Below are positions 1-5,904 of a stretch of DNA of 6,250 nt, one piece after another. The DNA comes from Methanobacterium sp. (GTDB lineage: Archaea; Methanobacteriota; Methanobacteria; Methanobacteriales; Methanobacteriaceae), in the NCBI GenBank assembly GCA_003162115.1, contig PMMV01000025.1, positions 23,952 to 30,201 on the forward strand, in the 5' to 3' direction. The notes under the pieces were generated by a model, which did not search any database, was not told the origin of the DNA, and worked only from the letters and a program-made list of their open reading frames with translations. The position numbers and the translations under genes were made by a program. How positions within the stretch are numbered: the first letter of the stretch is position 1; each line of letters begins with the position of its first letter.

Positions 1-27
1 ACATTATTAATAAATGATGTGTAAAAA

Positions 28-369
28 ATGTCTGAAAATAAAAAGATACAAACATTTAAAAGTTTAACTCCATTAGAAGCATCAGATTTAATTAAAAAAC
101 ATGTTGATAATCAAGACTTGATAATCTTAGACGTCAGAACTCCATGGGAATTTTCTAAGGAACATATAGAAGGTGCTGAGAATTTAGATTTCACTGATCC
201 TGATTTCAATGAAATGGTTGAAAAATTGGATAAAGATAAAATATATGTCATCTACTGTAAATCCGGTCGTAGAAGTGATAAGGTTAAGGAAATATTAAAA
301 AATTTAGGTTTTATCAAAATATATAGTATTAAAAACGGATTTAAAGGTTGGAAAGCTGCGAAAAAATGA
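28..369 (+). CDS. Single-domain rhodanese (sulfurtransferase-like) protein
   Basis: A 113-residue protein spanning one rhodanese domain. Visible landmarks are the N-terminal LDVRTPWEF block (residues 34-42, the usual D-V-R-x-x-x-E-[FY] signature), HIEGAENL (46-53), and the active-site loop CKSGRRS starting at Cys77, which matches the CxxGxRS loop of thiosulfate sulfurtransferases such as GlpE and PspE. The C-terminal GFKGW (104-108) is the usual closing motif. Cys77 would carry the persulfide. There is no signal peptide or membrane segment, so it should be cytosolic. An in-frame TAA at 22-24 rules out a longer protein. The Shine-Dalgarno is poor, with no GGAG or GGTG just upstream. The sulfur acceptor and physiological role cannot be told from sequence. 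It converges with the MFS gene, with 58 bases between stops, so it is not co-transcribed with it; its upstream neighbour lies outside the window. Confidence 0.93.
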   Translation: MSENKKIQTFKSLTPLEASDLIKKHVDNQDLIILDVRTPWEFSKEHIEGAENLDFTDPDFNEMVEKLDKDKIYVIYCKSGRRSDKVKEILKNLGFIKIYSIKNGFKGWKAAKK

Positions 370-382
370 TTTATGAAATAAT

Positions 383-408
383 AAATTATATTTTTTTAAA
401 TTATATTT
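383..408 (+). terminator. T-rich terminator region between convergent genes
   Basis: Just after the rhodanese stop there is a run of seven T (391-397), flanked by an 11-base direct repeat AAATTATATTT at 383-393 and 398-408. Archaeal polymerase stops at T-tracts without needing a hairpin, so this is a reasonable terminator for the rhodanese mRNA. For the opposing MFS mRNA the nearest T-tract is the complement of the six A at 361-366, inside the end of the rhodanese gene, so the two transcripts may overlap at their 3' ends. Confidence 0.45.
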
Positions 409-427
409 GTAAATGATCCTTGTCCAG

Positions 428-1822
428 TCAATACTGTTTGAAAGACTGTTTCATGGTTTTAAGCTGATCTTTCTTACTTTTTAATCCCATTGCCAAAATT
501 GTCATGGCTATTGCTACAAATCCAATTGATATATATGCAAGCTGATAACCTCCAATTTTACCCGCATATGACCCTATTACAGCACCTATCAAAGCCCCAC
601 CCATGAGCTGTCCTACGCTGGTAATGATGTTTATAAGGGCTTGGCCCGATGCTCTTTCTTTTGGAGGACTCTCAATCAACATGATGTAACGTGGGGGAGA
701 TCCTATTGCTGTACTCATACCCACACCTATGAGAACACCGGCTAATATAAACAGATAAAATGATTTAGGAAACATTCCCAATATAAATAGTCCTATAACA
801 ATACTAAATGCTCCTGTAACCATTATATTCCTAGAACCAAATTTATCGAGAAGCTTCCCAATAATAGGTGCACCCAATGCCATGGTTACTACTATGGGCA
901 TCAGCATAAGACTGGCGTTAGCTGTGCTGAAGGATAATGCAACAATTACAAATGCAGGTACAAATACTGTGGAAGCTTGTACCAATCCTGTTCCAACAGA
1001 TATGCTGCTGATAAGTTTAACCTCACGATTCTTGAACAGTTTAACTTGAATCAATGGATCAGTAGCAATCTGTTCAACTCTCCATAAAATTGGAAGCAGT
1101 AAAAAGCTGAGAACCAAAAATGGCCAGACAGCAAGTGATGAAATGCTTACTAAAAAGTTGTTGGTGTCTATCTGGTTTAAACCATAGGCCAAAGAAATTA
1201 CCATAATTCCTAAAATAATTATTCCATACCAATCAAATATAATCTTACGATTTTTTTCAGATTTAGGGAGTATATAAAAACTTCCAATCAAAACAGCAGC
1301 AGCTATGGGTAAGTTAATGATAAAGAGGAGTTGCCAACTATAATTTAGAAGTAAACCTCCTAAAACCGGTCCTAAAACACTTGATAAGCCCCAAACAGAA
1401 CTCAAAATTCCCAGTGCGCCACCCCTTTTATCAGGTGAAAAAATATCTCCAATAAATGCATTGGCAACTGGAAATATACCACCTGCTCCAATACCTTGAA
1501 CAGCCCTTCCTAACAGGAGCATTTCAAATGAAAATGATGTAATTGTTATTAAAGAGCCCAATGCAAAAAGTAGGATGTCAAGAATGTAAATTGATTTACG
1601 GCCATATATATCAGAAAGTTTAGCCATTAAAGGTGTTCCAATCATAAAAAATAGGATGTATATAGTGAAAACCCATGATAATACTCGTTCATTTACTACA
1701 AAATATGTTTGAATAGAAGGAAGTGCTGGTCCCACAATACCAATATCCAGGGAACCCATGAAAACACCAACAAAAAGTAAGAACAATATCCGATTATTAC
1801 CACTTAGATCCATAAAAGTCAT
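428..1822 (-). CDS. MFS multidrug exporter, DHA2 (14-helix) type
   Basis: A 464-residue major facilitator superfamily protein of the drug:H+ antiporter 2 type (EmrB/QacA-like). Hydrophobicity suggests about 14 membrane helices: two six-helix halves with an extra pair near residues 198-215 and 229-247, a DHA2 hallmark. Family motifs are visible: LDIGIVGPALP in helix 1 (25-35, motif D1), the helix 2-3 loop around AKLSDIYGRK (67-76, motif A), LLGRAVQGIGAGG in helix 4 (103-115, motif B) and GPVLGG in helix 5 (151-156, motif C, the antiporter signature). A degenerate second motif A, GKLLDKFGSR, is at 322-331. The protein would sit in the cytoplasmic membrane and export small, probably hydrophobic compounds driven by an ion gradient; the substrate is unknown. 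An in-frame TAA at 1829-1831 fixes the start at or after 1822; a second ATG at 1811-1813 would shorten it by three residues. Neither start has a good Shine-Dalgarno. No regulator gene lies beside it. Confidence 0.93.
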   Translation of the reverse strand: MTFMDLSGNNRILFLLFVGVFMGSLDIGIVGPALPSIQTYFVVNERVLSWVFTIYILFFMIGTPLMAKLSDIYGRKSIYILDILLFALGSLITITSFSFEMLLLGRAVQGIGAGGIFPVANAFIGDIFSPDKRGGALGILSSVWGLSSVLGPVLGGLLLNYSWQLLFIINLPIAAAVLIGSFYILPKSEKNRKIIFDWYGIIILGIMVISLAYGLNQIDTNNFLVSISSLAVWPFLVLSFLLLPILWRVEQIATDPLIQVKLFKNREVKLISSISVGTGLVQASTVFVPAFVIVALSFSTANASLMLMPIVVTMALGAPIIGKLLDKFGSRNIMVTGAFSIVIGLFILGMFPKSFYLFILAGVLIGVGMSTAIGSPPRYIMLIESPPKERASGQALINIITSVGQLMGGALIGAVIGSYAGKIGGYQLAYISIGFVAIAMTILAMGLKSKKDQLKTMKQSFKQY

Positions 1823-1929
1823 TTTGTTTTATGAGCTAAAAGTTTTTCCTTAATAATTCAGGAAAATAGAATTTTTTTACAAATTTTTTCAAATGAAGAT
1901 CAGCAAAATTTAATTGTTATGCTGTTCTA

Positions 1930-1970
1930 ATATGTAATAGGCTGTAAGACTGTAGTATATTATTACATAT
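1930..1970 (-). promoter_or_regulatory. Candidate operator: 10-bp perfect inverted repeat
   Basis: ATATGTAATA (1930-1939) and its exact reverse complement TATTACATAT (1961-1970) are separated by 21 bases. The arm centres are 31 bases apart, about three helical turns, so two protein units could bind the same face of the DNA. The right arm overlaps the TATA-like element read toward the MFS gene, and the expected start site (about 1943) would lie between the arms. This is a typical layout for repressing an exporter gene, but the site is about 110 bases upstream of the coding start, and the regulator is unknown. AT-rich DNA makes chance symmetry more likely. Confidence 0.35.
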
Positions 1971-1976
1971 AAAAAT
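1966..1976 (-). promoter_or_regulatory. TATA-like element for the MFS gene
   Basis: Read on the - strand this is ATTTTTATATG, resembling an archaeal TATA box. Transcription would begin about 25 bases downstream, near 1943, giving a leader of about 120 bases before the start codon at 1822. Other AT-rich stretches nearer the gene could also serve, so this is only the best-looking candidate, supported mainly by its overlap with the inverted repeat. Confidence 0.25.
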
Positions 1977-2152
1977 AATATTATTAATATAATATTTCAT
2001 TTTTATGGATAGAACTTAAAAATAAAATTCCAGAGTTCCAGGAATATCAAAATGGTAACTTATTAATTAACTTAGAAAGCAAATAAGTAATTTAACAGCC
2101 CCGAAATGATATATTTTTTGATTTTTCTCATCTCGAAAGATAACTACTGATA

Positions 2153-2172
2153 ATTCAATATTTCTATTGAAT
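2153..2172. repeat. Perfect 8-bp hairpin
   Basis: ATTCAATA (2153-2160), loop TTTC, then TATTGAAT (2165-2172) form a perfect stem-loop. No T-tract follows on either strand, so it does not look like a bacterial-type terminator. It lies just beyond the stop of the 43-codon open stretch at 2181-2312. It could be an operator or simply AT-rich symmetry; function unknown. Confidence 0.3.
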
Positions 2173-2180
2173 ACCCTTCC

Positions 2181-2312
2181 TCAAAAGTTAATGTTAAATT
2201 GTACTCTGGTCCAGTTAAGTTTCAGGTATACTCTAAGTTTTCTGTGCCAATCCTCGTATTCAACAAGCATTTTTACGATAATGTCTTCAACTTTTACATT
2301 TGTAAATACATA
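2181..2312 (-). pseudogene. Short open stretch with protein-like sequence, possible gene remnant
   Basis: Between an in-frame TGA at 2313-2315 and a stop at 2181-2183 there are 43 open codons on the - strand. The composition is more protein-like than random AT-rich DNA: the middle reads VEYEDWHRKLRVYLKLNW, with Trp, His, Glu and Arg residues uncommon in non-coding AT-rich sequence. The only ATG is a third of the way in and has no Shine-Dalgarno site. Upstream the frame is blocked, so if it was ever coding it is the 3' end of a broken gene. I do not recognise the family. A chance open frame is a real alternative. Confidence 0.22.
2293..2306. promoter_or_regulatory. Palindrome TTTACA-TT-TGTAAA, possible operator
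   Basis: A perfect 6-bp inverted repeat with a 2-base centre. It contains the core TACA-NN-TGTA, which is the recognition core of BlaI/MecI/CopY family repressors in bacteria; relatives of that family occur in some methanogens. No such regulator gene is in the window. The site sits about 50 bases downstream of the TATA-like element at 2353-2364 when read on the - strand. The link to a specific regulator family is an inference from the motif alone. Confidence 0.25.
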
Positions 2313-2334
2313 TCAAGTTTACTATTTTGCTTTA

Positions 2335-2364
2335 CAAAGCCTATGCTTTGGGCTTTTATATATA
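2335..2364. promoter_or_regulatory. Hairpin next to a TATA-like element
   Basis: CAAAGC (2335-2340), loop CTAT, GCTTTG (2345-2350) form a stem-loop. The alternative pairing AAAGCC (2336-2341) with GGCTTT (2351-2356) is also possible. It is followed on the + strand by TTTTATATATA (2354-2364). The TATA-like run could be a promoter in either direction: toward the open stretch at 2181-2312 on the - strand, or rightward into the region antisense to the small ORF at 2422-2529. The hairpin could instead be a terminator-like structure for a + strand RNA. Nothing decides between these. Confidence 0.22.
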
Positions 2365-2421
2365 CATCGTGAAATTGCATATTTTCAGACTTTAAAGATT
2401 TAAATGATATTATAAATTGTT

Positions 2422-2529
2422 TTAGGGGTTTATTATTCCTTTCAAATTAACTAACTTTTCCCCTTTTATTTTATTTAAATCTATTAAATTATTTTTTAAA
2501 TCTTTATCCAAATCATTTTGATTCTTCAA
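2422..2529 (-). CDS. Possible 35-residue small protein
   Basis: A small ORF 31 bases downstream of the 166-residue protein gene, in the same orientation. It starts with TTG at 2529, preceded by GGAG (2538-2541 on the complement) with eight bases between, good ribosome-binding spacing. The product is charged and Asn/Lys/Leu-rich, with the middle reading DLKNNLIDLNKIKGEKLVNL and the end GIINP; no known motif. The - strand here is strongly A-rich over T, as in the coding strands of the neighbours, and no T-tract terminator separates it from the gene upstream, so it could be the last gene of the peptidase operon. The non-ATG start and short length keep this doubtful. Confidence 0.3.
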   Translation of the reverse strand: MKNQNDLDKDLKNNLIDLNKIKGEKLVNLKGIINP

Positions 2530-2560
2530 TATCTTTTCTCCATATTTTTTGATTTAATAA

Positions 2561-3061
2561 TTATCCGTATTCAGGGAAGTGTTCAAATGATTTATGTTTT
2601 AAAAATTTTGTAAGTTCTTGTTCGAATCTGTTTTTGATTATGTTATAAATAAATTCATAAAAAGGATTAAAATCTTCAGGTTTATTGGGATCTATACTAA
2701 ATTCCTTTTTTTCTTTCACTAATCGAATGTCAAAGTTTCCATTATCTTTTTTCAGTGCTAAATCAAATATATATGTCATTGCAGGATTATCTTTATCATT
2801 TTCCACATATAGATTTACCCCCATGCCATAGTGCCATGCAGTGTCGGTATCTATTAGGAGAGCATCACGAGGATGTGCTTCAATGGCTTCTCCTTCCTTA
2901 TCCGGCGGCCGATAGTATTGTATCTCATCATAATCACATTCAAGATAATCTGCAAGCCCCATACCCAACTTAACAGCCATTTCTAAACATTTCCATCTGT
3001 AATCTTTGAAATCTTTCTCTGCTTTCGTATATATCTGATTTAGTTCTTCAAATTTAGTCAT
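2561..3061 (-). CDS. Uncharacterised 166-residue protein, operon partner of the M42 aminopeptidase
   Basis: I do not recognise this protein. It is soluble and acidic, without signal peptide or membrane segment. The N-terminal third is probably helical (residues 1-40, many charged residues), followed by a Tyr/Asp-rich segment with YYRPPDKEGE (49-58). The centre has the distinctive HPRDALLIDTDTAWHYGMGV (63-82), then alternating strands (83-122) and a helical tail ending in HFPEYG. The domain plan, helix then beta-rich core then helix, looks like a single compact fold. The start is well supported: GAGGTGA (3066-3072 on the complement) lies four bases before the ATG. Only 14 bases separate it from the stop of the aminopeptidase gene, so the two are very likely co-transcribed. 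A role linked to peptide turnover is guessed only from this. Confidence 0.85.
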   Translation of the reverse strand: MTKFEELNQIYTKAEKDFKDYRWKCLEMAVKLGMGLADYLECDYDEIQYYRPPDKEGEAIEAHPRDALLIDTDTAWHYGMGVNLYVENDKDNPAMTYIFDLALKKDNGNFDIRLVKEKKEFSIDPNKPEDFNPFYEFIYNIIKNRFEQELTKFLKHKSFEHFPEYG

Positions 3062-3072
3062 TTAATCACCTC
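3062..3072 (-). promoter_or_regulatory. Strong Shine-Dalgarno of the 166-residue protein gene
   Basis: Read on the - strand: GAGGTGA, then TTAA, then ATG. It sits in the 14-base gap after the peptidase stop, supporting translation from its own start within one mRNA. The spacing equals that of the peptidase gene's site. Confidence 0.8.
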
Positions 3073-3075
3073 AAA

Positions 3076-4107
3076 TTATTTAACATCATTTAAAACTGCT
3101 AATATGAGTTTAACTGTATAATCAATATCCTCCATATTAACAACACTTACTGGAGTATGTATATACCTTGATGGGGGCGATATTACACCTGTAGGAATTC
3201 CTTGGCGCGTAAGTTGTATTGCTGTACCATCAGTAGTGCCACCTTCCCTAACTTCTAGTTGATAAGGAATATTTTCCTTTTCAGCTTCTGAAATTAACAA
3301 TTTTTTTACCATTGGGTGTGTTATGATACCATCTCCACTTTCATCAGCTAATACAATACTCGGACCTTTGCCTAACTCTGATGGCGCATCTTCTCTTTTT
3401 ATTCCAGGATGATCACCAGCTATAGTCACATCTAATGCCAGTGCCATATCTGGATTAATGCTAAAAGTTGATGTCTTGGCCCCTTTAAGTCCAACTTCCT
3501 CCTGCACCGTAGCAACACCATAAATTGTAGCACTGCTATCAACTTTTTTTAACACCTCCACAAGTATTGCACATCCCACTCGATTATCCAAAGCTTTTCC
3601 TTTAACCAAATGATATCCGAAATCCTGAAAATTCTGATTAATAACTATAGGATCTCCAACCCCAACCATCTTCTCGGCTTCTTCCCTGCTGGATGCACCT
3701 ATATCTATAAACATCCTATCATACTCAACAACATTATTTTTTTCACTTTTTTTCATTTTATGTGGAGGTTTAGAACCAATAACACCGTTTATTTTCCCAT
3801 TAGATGTTTGGATTGATATATCTTGATTGAGTAACATCTGATCGTTCAAATTTCCAATCTTTGAAAATTTAATAAAACCATTCTTATCTATATATCTTAC
3901 CATAAGTCCTATTTCATCCATATGAGCTGCTAACATGATTCTTTTACCATCGGGAATACCATTCTTAATTGCAATTAGATTTCCCATTTCATCAATTTTA
4001 ATTTGGTCTACATATCCATCCAGTTCATTAAAAATTAGTTCCCTAACTTTCTCTTCGAAACCAGATACACCCGGGGCATTTGATAGTCTCTTTAATAATC
4101 CTTTCAT
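3076..4107 (-). CDS. M42 family metal aminopeptidase (TET/CelM-like)
   Basis: A 343-residue cytosolic peptidase of MEROPS family M42, which in archaea forms tetrahedral dodecamers that trim amino acids from short peptides left by the proteasome; some relatives were mislabelled endoglucanase. All residues expected for the two-metal site are present: His62 and Asp64 in AAHMDEIGL, bridging Asp174 in KALDNRVG, Glu203-Glu204 in [10 protein letters not shown] (catalytic base and metal ligand), Asp226 in ALDVTIAGD, and His317 in RYIHTPVS. The GGTTDGT segment (289-295) near the active site is intact. Length is normal for the family. I chose the ATG at 4107 because GGTGA lies four bases upstream and family members start close to this point; an ATG at 4146 would add 13 residues lacking a comparable site and would overlap the end of the permease remnant. 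Specificity within the family (Glu/Asp, hydrophobic or Lys) cannot be read by eye. Confidence 0.93.
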   Translation of the reverse strand: MKGLLKRLSNAPGVSGFEEKVRELIFNELDGYVDQIKIDEMGNLIAIKNGIPDGKRIMLAAHMDEIGLMVRYIDKNGFIKFSKIGNLNDQMLLNQDISIQTSNGKINGVIGSKPPHKMKKSEKNNVVEYDRMFIDIGASSREEAEKMVGVGDPIVINQNFQDFGYHLVKGKALDNRVGCAILVEVLKKVDSSATIYGVATVQEEVGLKGAKTSTFSINPDMALALDVTIAGDHPGIKREDAPSELGKGPSIVLADESGDGIITHPMVKKLLISEAEKENIPYQLEVREGGTTDGTAIQLTRQGIPTGVISPPSRYIHTPVSVVNMEDIDYTVKLILAVLNDVK

Positions 4108-4116
4108 TTTATCACC
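4108..4116 (-). promoter_or_regulatory. Shine-Dalgarno that sets the aminopeptidase start
   Basis: GGTGA (4112-4116 on the complement), then TAAA, then ATG at 4107. This decides for the shorter protein over the upstream in-frame ATG at 4146. Confidence 0.85.
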
Positions 4117-4135
4117 AATTTTTATTATCCCATAA

Positions 4136-4308
4136 TTATGTATCAATCATCTGTTTTCTTTCAATACGCCATTTGTTTAATAAATAAACTATACCTATTA
4201 GGATCCAAGAGCCACCATAGATAACTGCTTTAGGATTTATACAAATACCAAACCAACACAGCTAATAATACCTATTAATGGAGTTAAATGATAGAATGGA
4301 ACTTTAAA
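4136..4308 (-). pseudogene. Frameshifted C-terminal remnant of an APC amino-acid permease
   Basis: Two adjacent - strand frames together read like the end of an APC-superfamily amino-acid transporter. The first (4308 to stop 4237-4239) gives FKVPFYHLTPLIGIIS, then CVGLVFV. The pattern F-[KR]-V-P-[FL]-Y-x-[LI]-x-P, followed by a Gly/Ile-rich membrane helix, is typical before the penultimate helix of these permeases. The second frame (from 4237 to TAA at 4136-4138) gives NPKAVIYGGSWILIGIVYLL and a basic tail, NKWRIERKQ, matching the last helix and cytoplasmic end. One lost base near 4240 would explain the shift: restoring it gives LVFV-INPKAV. The other ten or so helices are absent; the transglutaminase-like gene ends only about 50 bases upstream. 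It lies 28 bases before the aminopeptidase start, suggesting a former permease-peptidase operon. Even if the frameshift were a sequencing error the gene is truncated. Confidence 0.72.
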
Positions 4309-4358
4309 ATCACTATTCATAGTATCATTCCACCATATAAAAACAATGATTTTATAAT

Positions 4359-5735
4359 CTACAACTTTATGATGTATTCACATCCACCTAATGATTGGGT
4401 CTTATTTTTTAGTCTATCCCAGAAGCCAAAGGCTTTTAATTCAGCTAAGGGTATATGGTCTCTAAATATTTCGTTATAAATCCTTCCATCTTCTTCTTTT
4501 TTTCCTTTGGATACGTCGTCACAATACATTTTTAAGATTTCATTTGGGATGTATTCAACAGCCAATTCAAGTGCCTTTCTTCCCACATTATTACAAATGA
4601 CTTCAGAGGGCAGTTTTTCATTAAACCATTCATCAAATTTGTAATGGTCAATTATCAGTTCTAGTGGAATAAATTTGGGCGTGTTGTGTTTGTAAAGGCT
4701 GTTGTATGGATCATCTCCATGAGAAAGGTAAAATTCATGTGTTTTATCATATACAAAATGTGGCATTGCATGACCGCATTTTTCCTCTAAAAGTACAGGA
4801 ACGTTAATGGTTCGAAGAACATTACGTAAGAAGCCGGTAGTGCCAAAACATCCTGTAGTAAAATGTTGAAATCCTAAATCAGGATGGGTAGTTCCTGAAA
4901 AAATTCTTTCAACGGGTGGATATCCTTGATATTGCCAGTGCTTCTGGTAGTTTTCAGGAGTGTCTTTACCATCAAAATGGTATAATTCATCCCTGCACCA
5001 TCCTAAAAAACGTCCTATAGTCCCCCACCTTGTCATACCTATGAGTTTTTCTTTATCTAAAAAATCATATACCCTTGCTGGATCTCCCATAGTAACTGAT
5101 CCATGGCTGAATAATGATTCATCCCATCTTAATATTGAATAAACATTTCGACTTTCAAAGTATTCAAAAAAAGTACGACTATCGAATAGAAATTCTAACT
5201 GTGATTGATTGTATCTCGAAATTGACCAATGGACTAATCTATCTATTTCTACCCTAATACTATGTGCAACGTACCTTATGTAGTAATTCCAAGCATCATC
5301 GGGTTTAAGATCTGTTGAATATACCTTTCCATCATCAGATAAATTTACAGTACAATTTGGAGCTTCATTTAGACCTGTTAAAATATCCATGAGGGAATTC
5401 CAAAAGGCTGTTGATAGTTGACGCTTTTTATCTTCTGACCATAATTTATACTCAAATGGAACACCATTAGGATGCTTTTTAGAATCATTTGCACGCCATA
5501 TTATAGCATTAGCTAAATTAGAATATTTATTTAACCATTCATCGAACAATCCAAATAAGAAATCTTGATTTTCATTTGAAAATATTTTAAGATCCTCTTT
5601 GGTTAAATATCCCCCATCTACAAGAAAATTTCCAAGTTTTCTATCATAATCCTTTTTTAATGGAGAAAGAGTTTCGAAATCTTTTTTAGAAATCAGTTCA
5701 TTTTTGTAGAGCTTATTAATTAAATCAGGAATCAT
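4359..5735 (-). CDS. Transglutaminase-like (Cys-His-Asp) protein of unknown substrate
   Basis: A 458-residue soluble protein without signal peptide. The core TTGCFGTTGFLRNVLRTINV (293-312), then PV, fits the transglutaminase-like pattern C-x3-A/G-x-L-x3-L-R-x2-G/N-[IV]-P, with Cys296 as the nucleophile. His322 in CGHAMPHFVY and Asp341 or Asp342 in YLSHGDDPYN are the likely partners; His326 and His339 are alternatives. Such folds act as thiol proteases, deamidases or acyl-transfer enzymes. The N-terminus (1-55) is helical with repeat-like pieces (NELISKKDFETL and GGYLTKEDLKIF) resembling small helical adaptor domains such as the GspE/MshEN N-terminus, but only weakly. Residues 60-290 have no domain I can name and are rich in Trp and aromatic residues. 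The C-terminus holds a helical segment (385-435). Start: GGAGTGA (5743-5749 on the complement) seven bases before ATG. It is divergent from the arginine deiminase gene, with 169 bases between. Substrate unknown. Confidence 0.85.
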   Translation of the reverse strand: MIPDLINKLYKNELISKKDFETLSPLKKDYDRKLGNFLVDGGYLTKEDLKIFSNENQDFLFGLFDEWLNKYSNLANAIIWRANDSKKHPNGVPFEYKLWSEDKKRQLSTAFWNSLMDILTGLNEAPNCTVNLSDDGKVYSTDLKPDDAWNYYIRYVAHSIRVEIDRLVHWSISRYNQSQLEFLFDSRTFFEYFESRNVYSILRWDESLFSHGSVTMGDPARVYDFLDKEKLIGMTRWGTIGRFLGWCRDELYHFDGKDTPENYQKHWQYQGYPPVERIFSGTTHPDLGFQHFTTGCFGTTGFLRNVLRTINVPVLLEEKCGHAMPHFVYDKTHEFYLSHGDDPYNSLYKHNTPKFIPLELIIDHYKFDEWFNEKLPSEVICNNVGRKALELAVEYIPNEILKMYCDDVSKGKKEEDGRIYNEIFRDHIPLAELKAFGFWDRLKNKTQSLGGCEYIIKL

Positions 5736-5904
5736 ATAAAAATCACTCCAAAAAAATTTATTTCAGTTTTAATCTTAAGTTTGAATATATGAAACATCAA
5801 CTATATAATTTATTCTGCATAAAGATGTATTAAGATGAAAAGAAGTTAATTAATAAAAAATTTACTGAATCACTTCGAATAATTAAAATTTTAGGTAAAA
5901 CCGA
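5736..5904. promoter_or_regulatory. Divergent promoter region between transglutaminase-like and arginine deiminase genes
   Basis: A 169-base AT-rich spacer between two divergent starts. The best TATA-like run is TATATAATTTATT (5802-5814). Read on the + strand it would start transcription near 5830, leaving a leader of about 75 bases before 5905; read on the - strand as AAATTATATA it would start near 5780, about 45 bases before the ATG at 5735. One shared or two overlapping promoters are possible, which would tie expression of the two genes together. No clear operator symmetry is seen. Confidence 0.4.

Larger units (their letters stand above)
1823..2560. other. Long intergenic region, no confident gene
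   Basis: About 740 very AT-rich bases between the start of the MFS gene and the end of the 166-residue protein gene, both on the - strand. No open frame here has normal length, start and ribosome binding site. It holds a TATA-like element with an inverted repeat near the MFS gene, an 8-bp hairpin, a TACA/TGTA palindrome, a second TATA-like element, a possible 35-residue ORF and a 43-codon open stretch, listed separately. Its length is unusual for a compact archaeal genome, so a decayed gene or an uncharacterised RNA is possible, but neither is shown. Confidence 0.8.

Noticed and set aside
2167..2403. A 78-codon + strand frame starting with TTG in the long intergenic region
   Set aside because: No ribosome binding site, rare start, composition rich in Ser, Phe and Tyr as expected from reading the complement of A-rich DNA; no family features.
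4309..4358. An intact small membrane protein starting at ATG 4320 with GGTGG upstream
   Set aside because: The frame stops after one helix at 4237-4239, and the sequence continues as permease in another frame, so a broken permease explains it better.
4288..4479. A + strand frame of 63 codons across the permease remnant and the end of the transglutaminase-like gene
   Set aside because: It is antisense to the well-supported - strand gene and remnant and has no ribosome site or recognisable motif.
4359..5735. Pseudomurein endoisopeptidase (PeiW/PeiP-like), which also uses Cys-His-Asp
   Set aside because: There are no pseudomurein-binding repeats, the sequence around Cys296 and His322 differs from what I know of that family, and there is no phage context.
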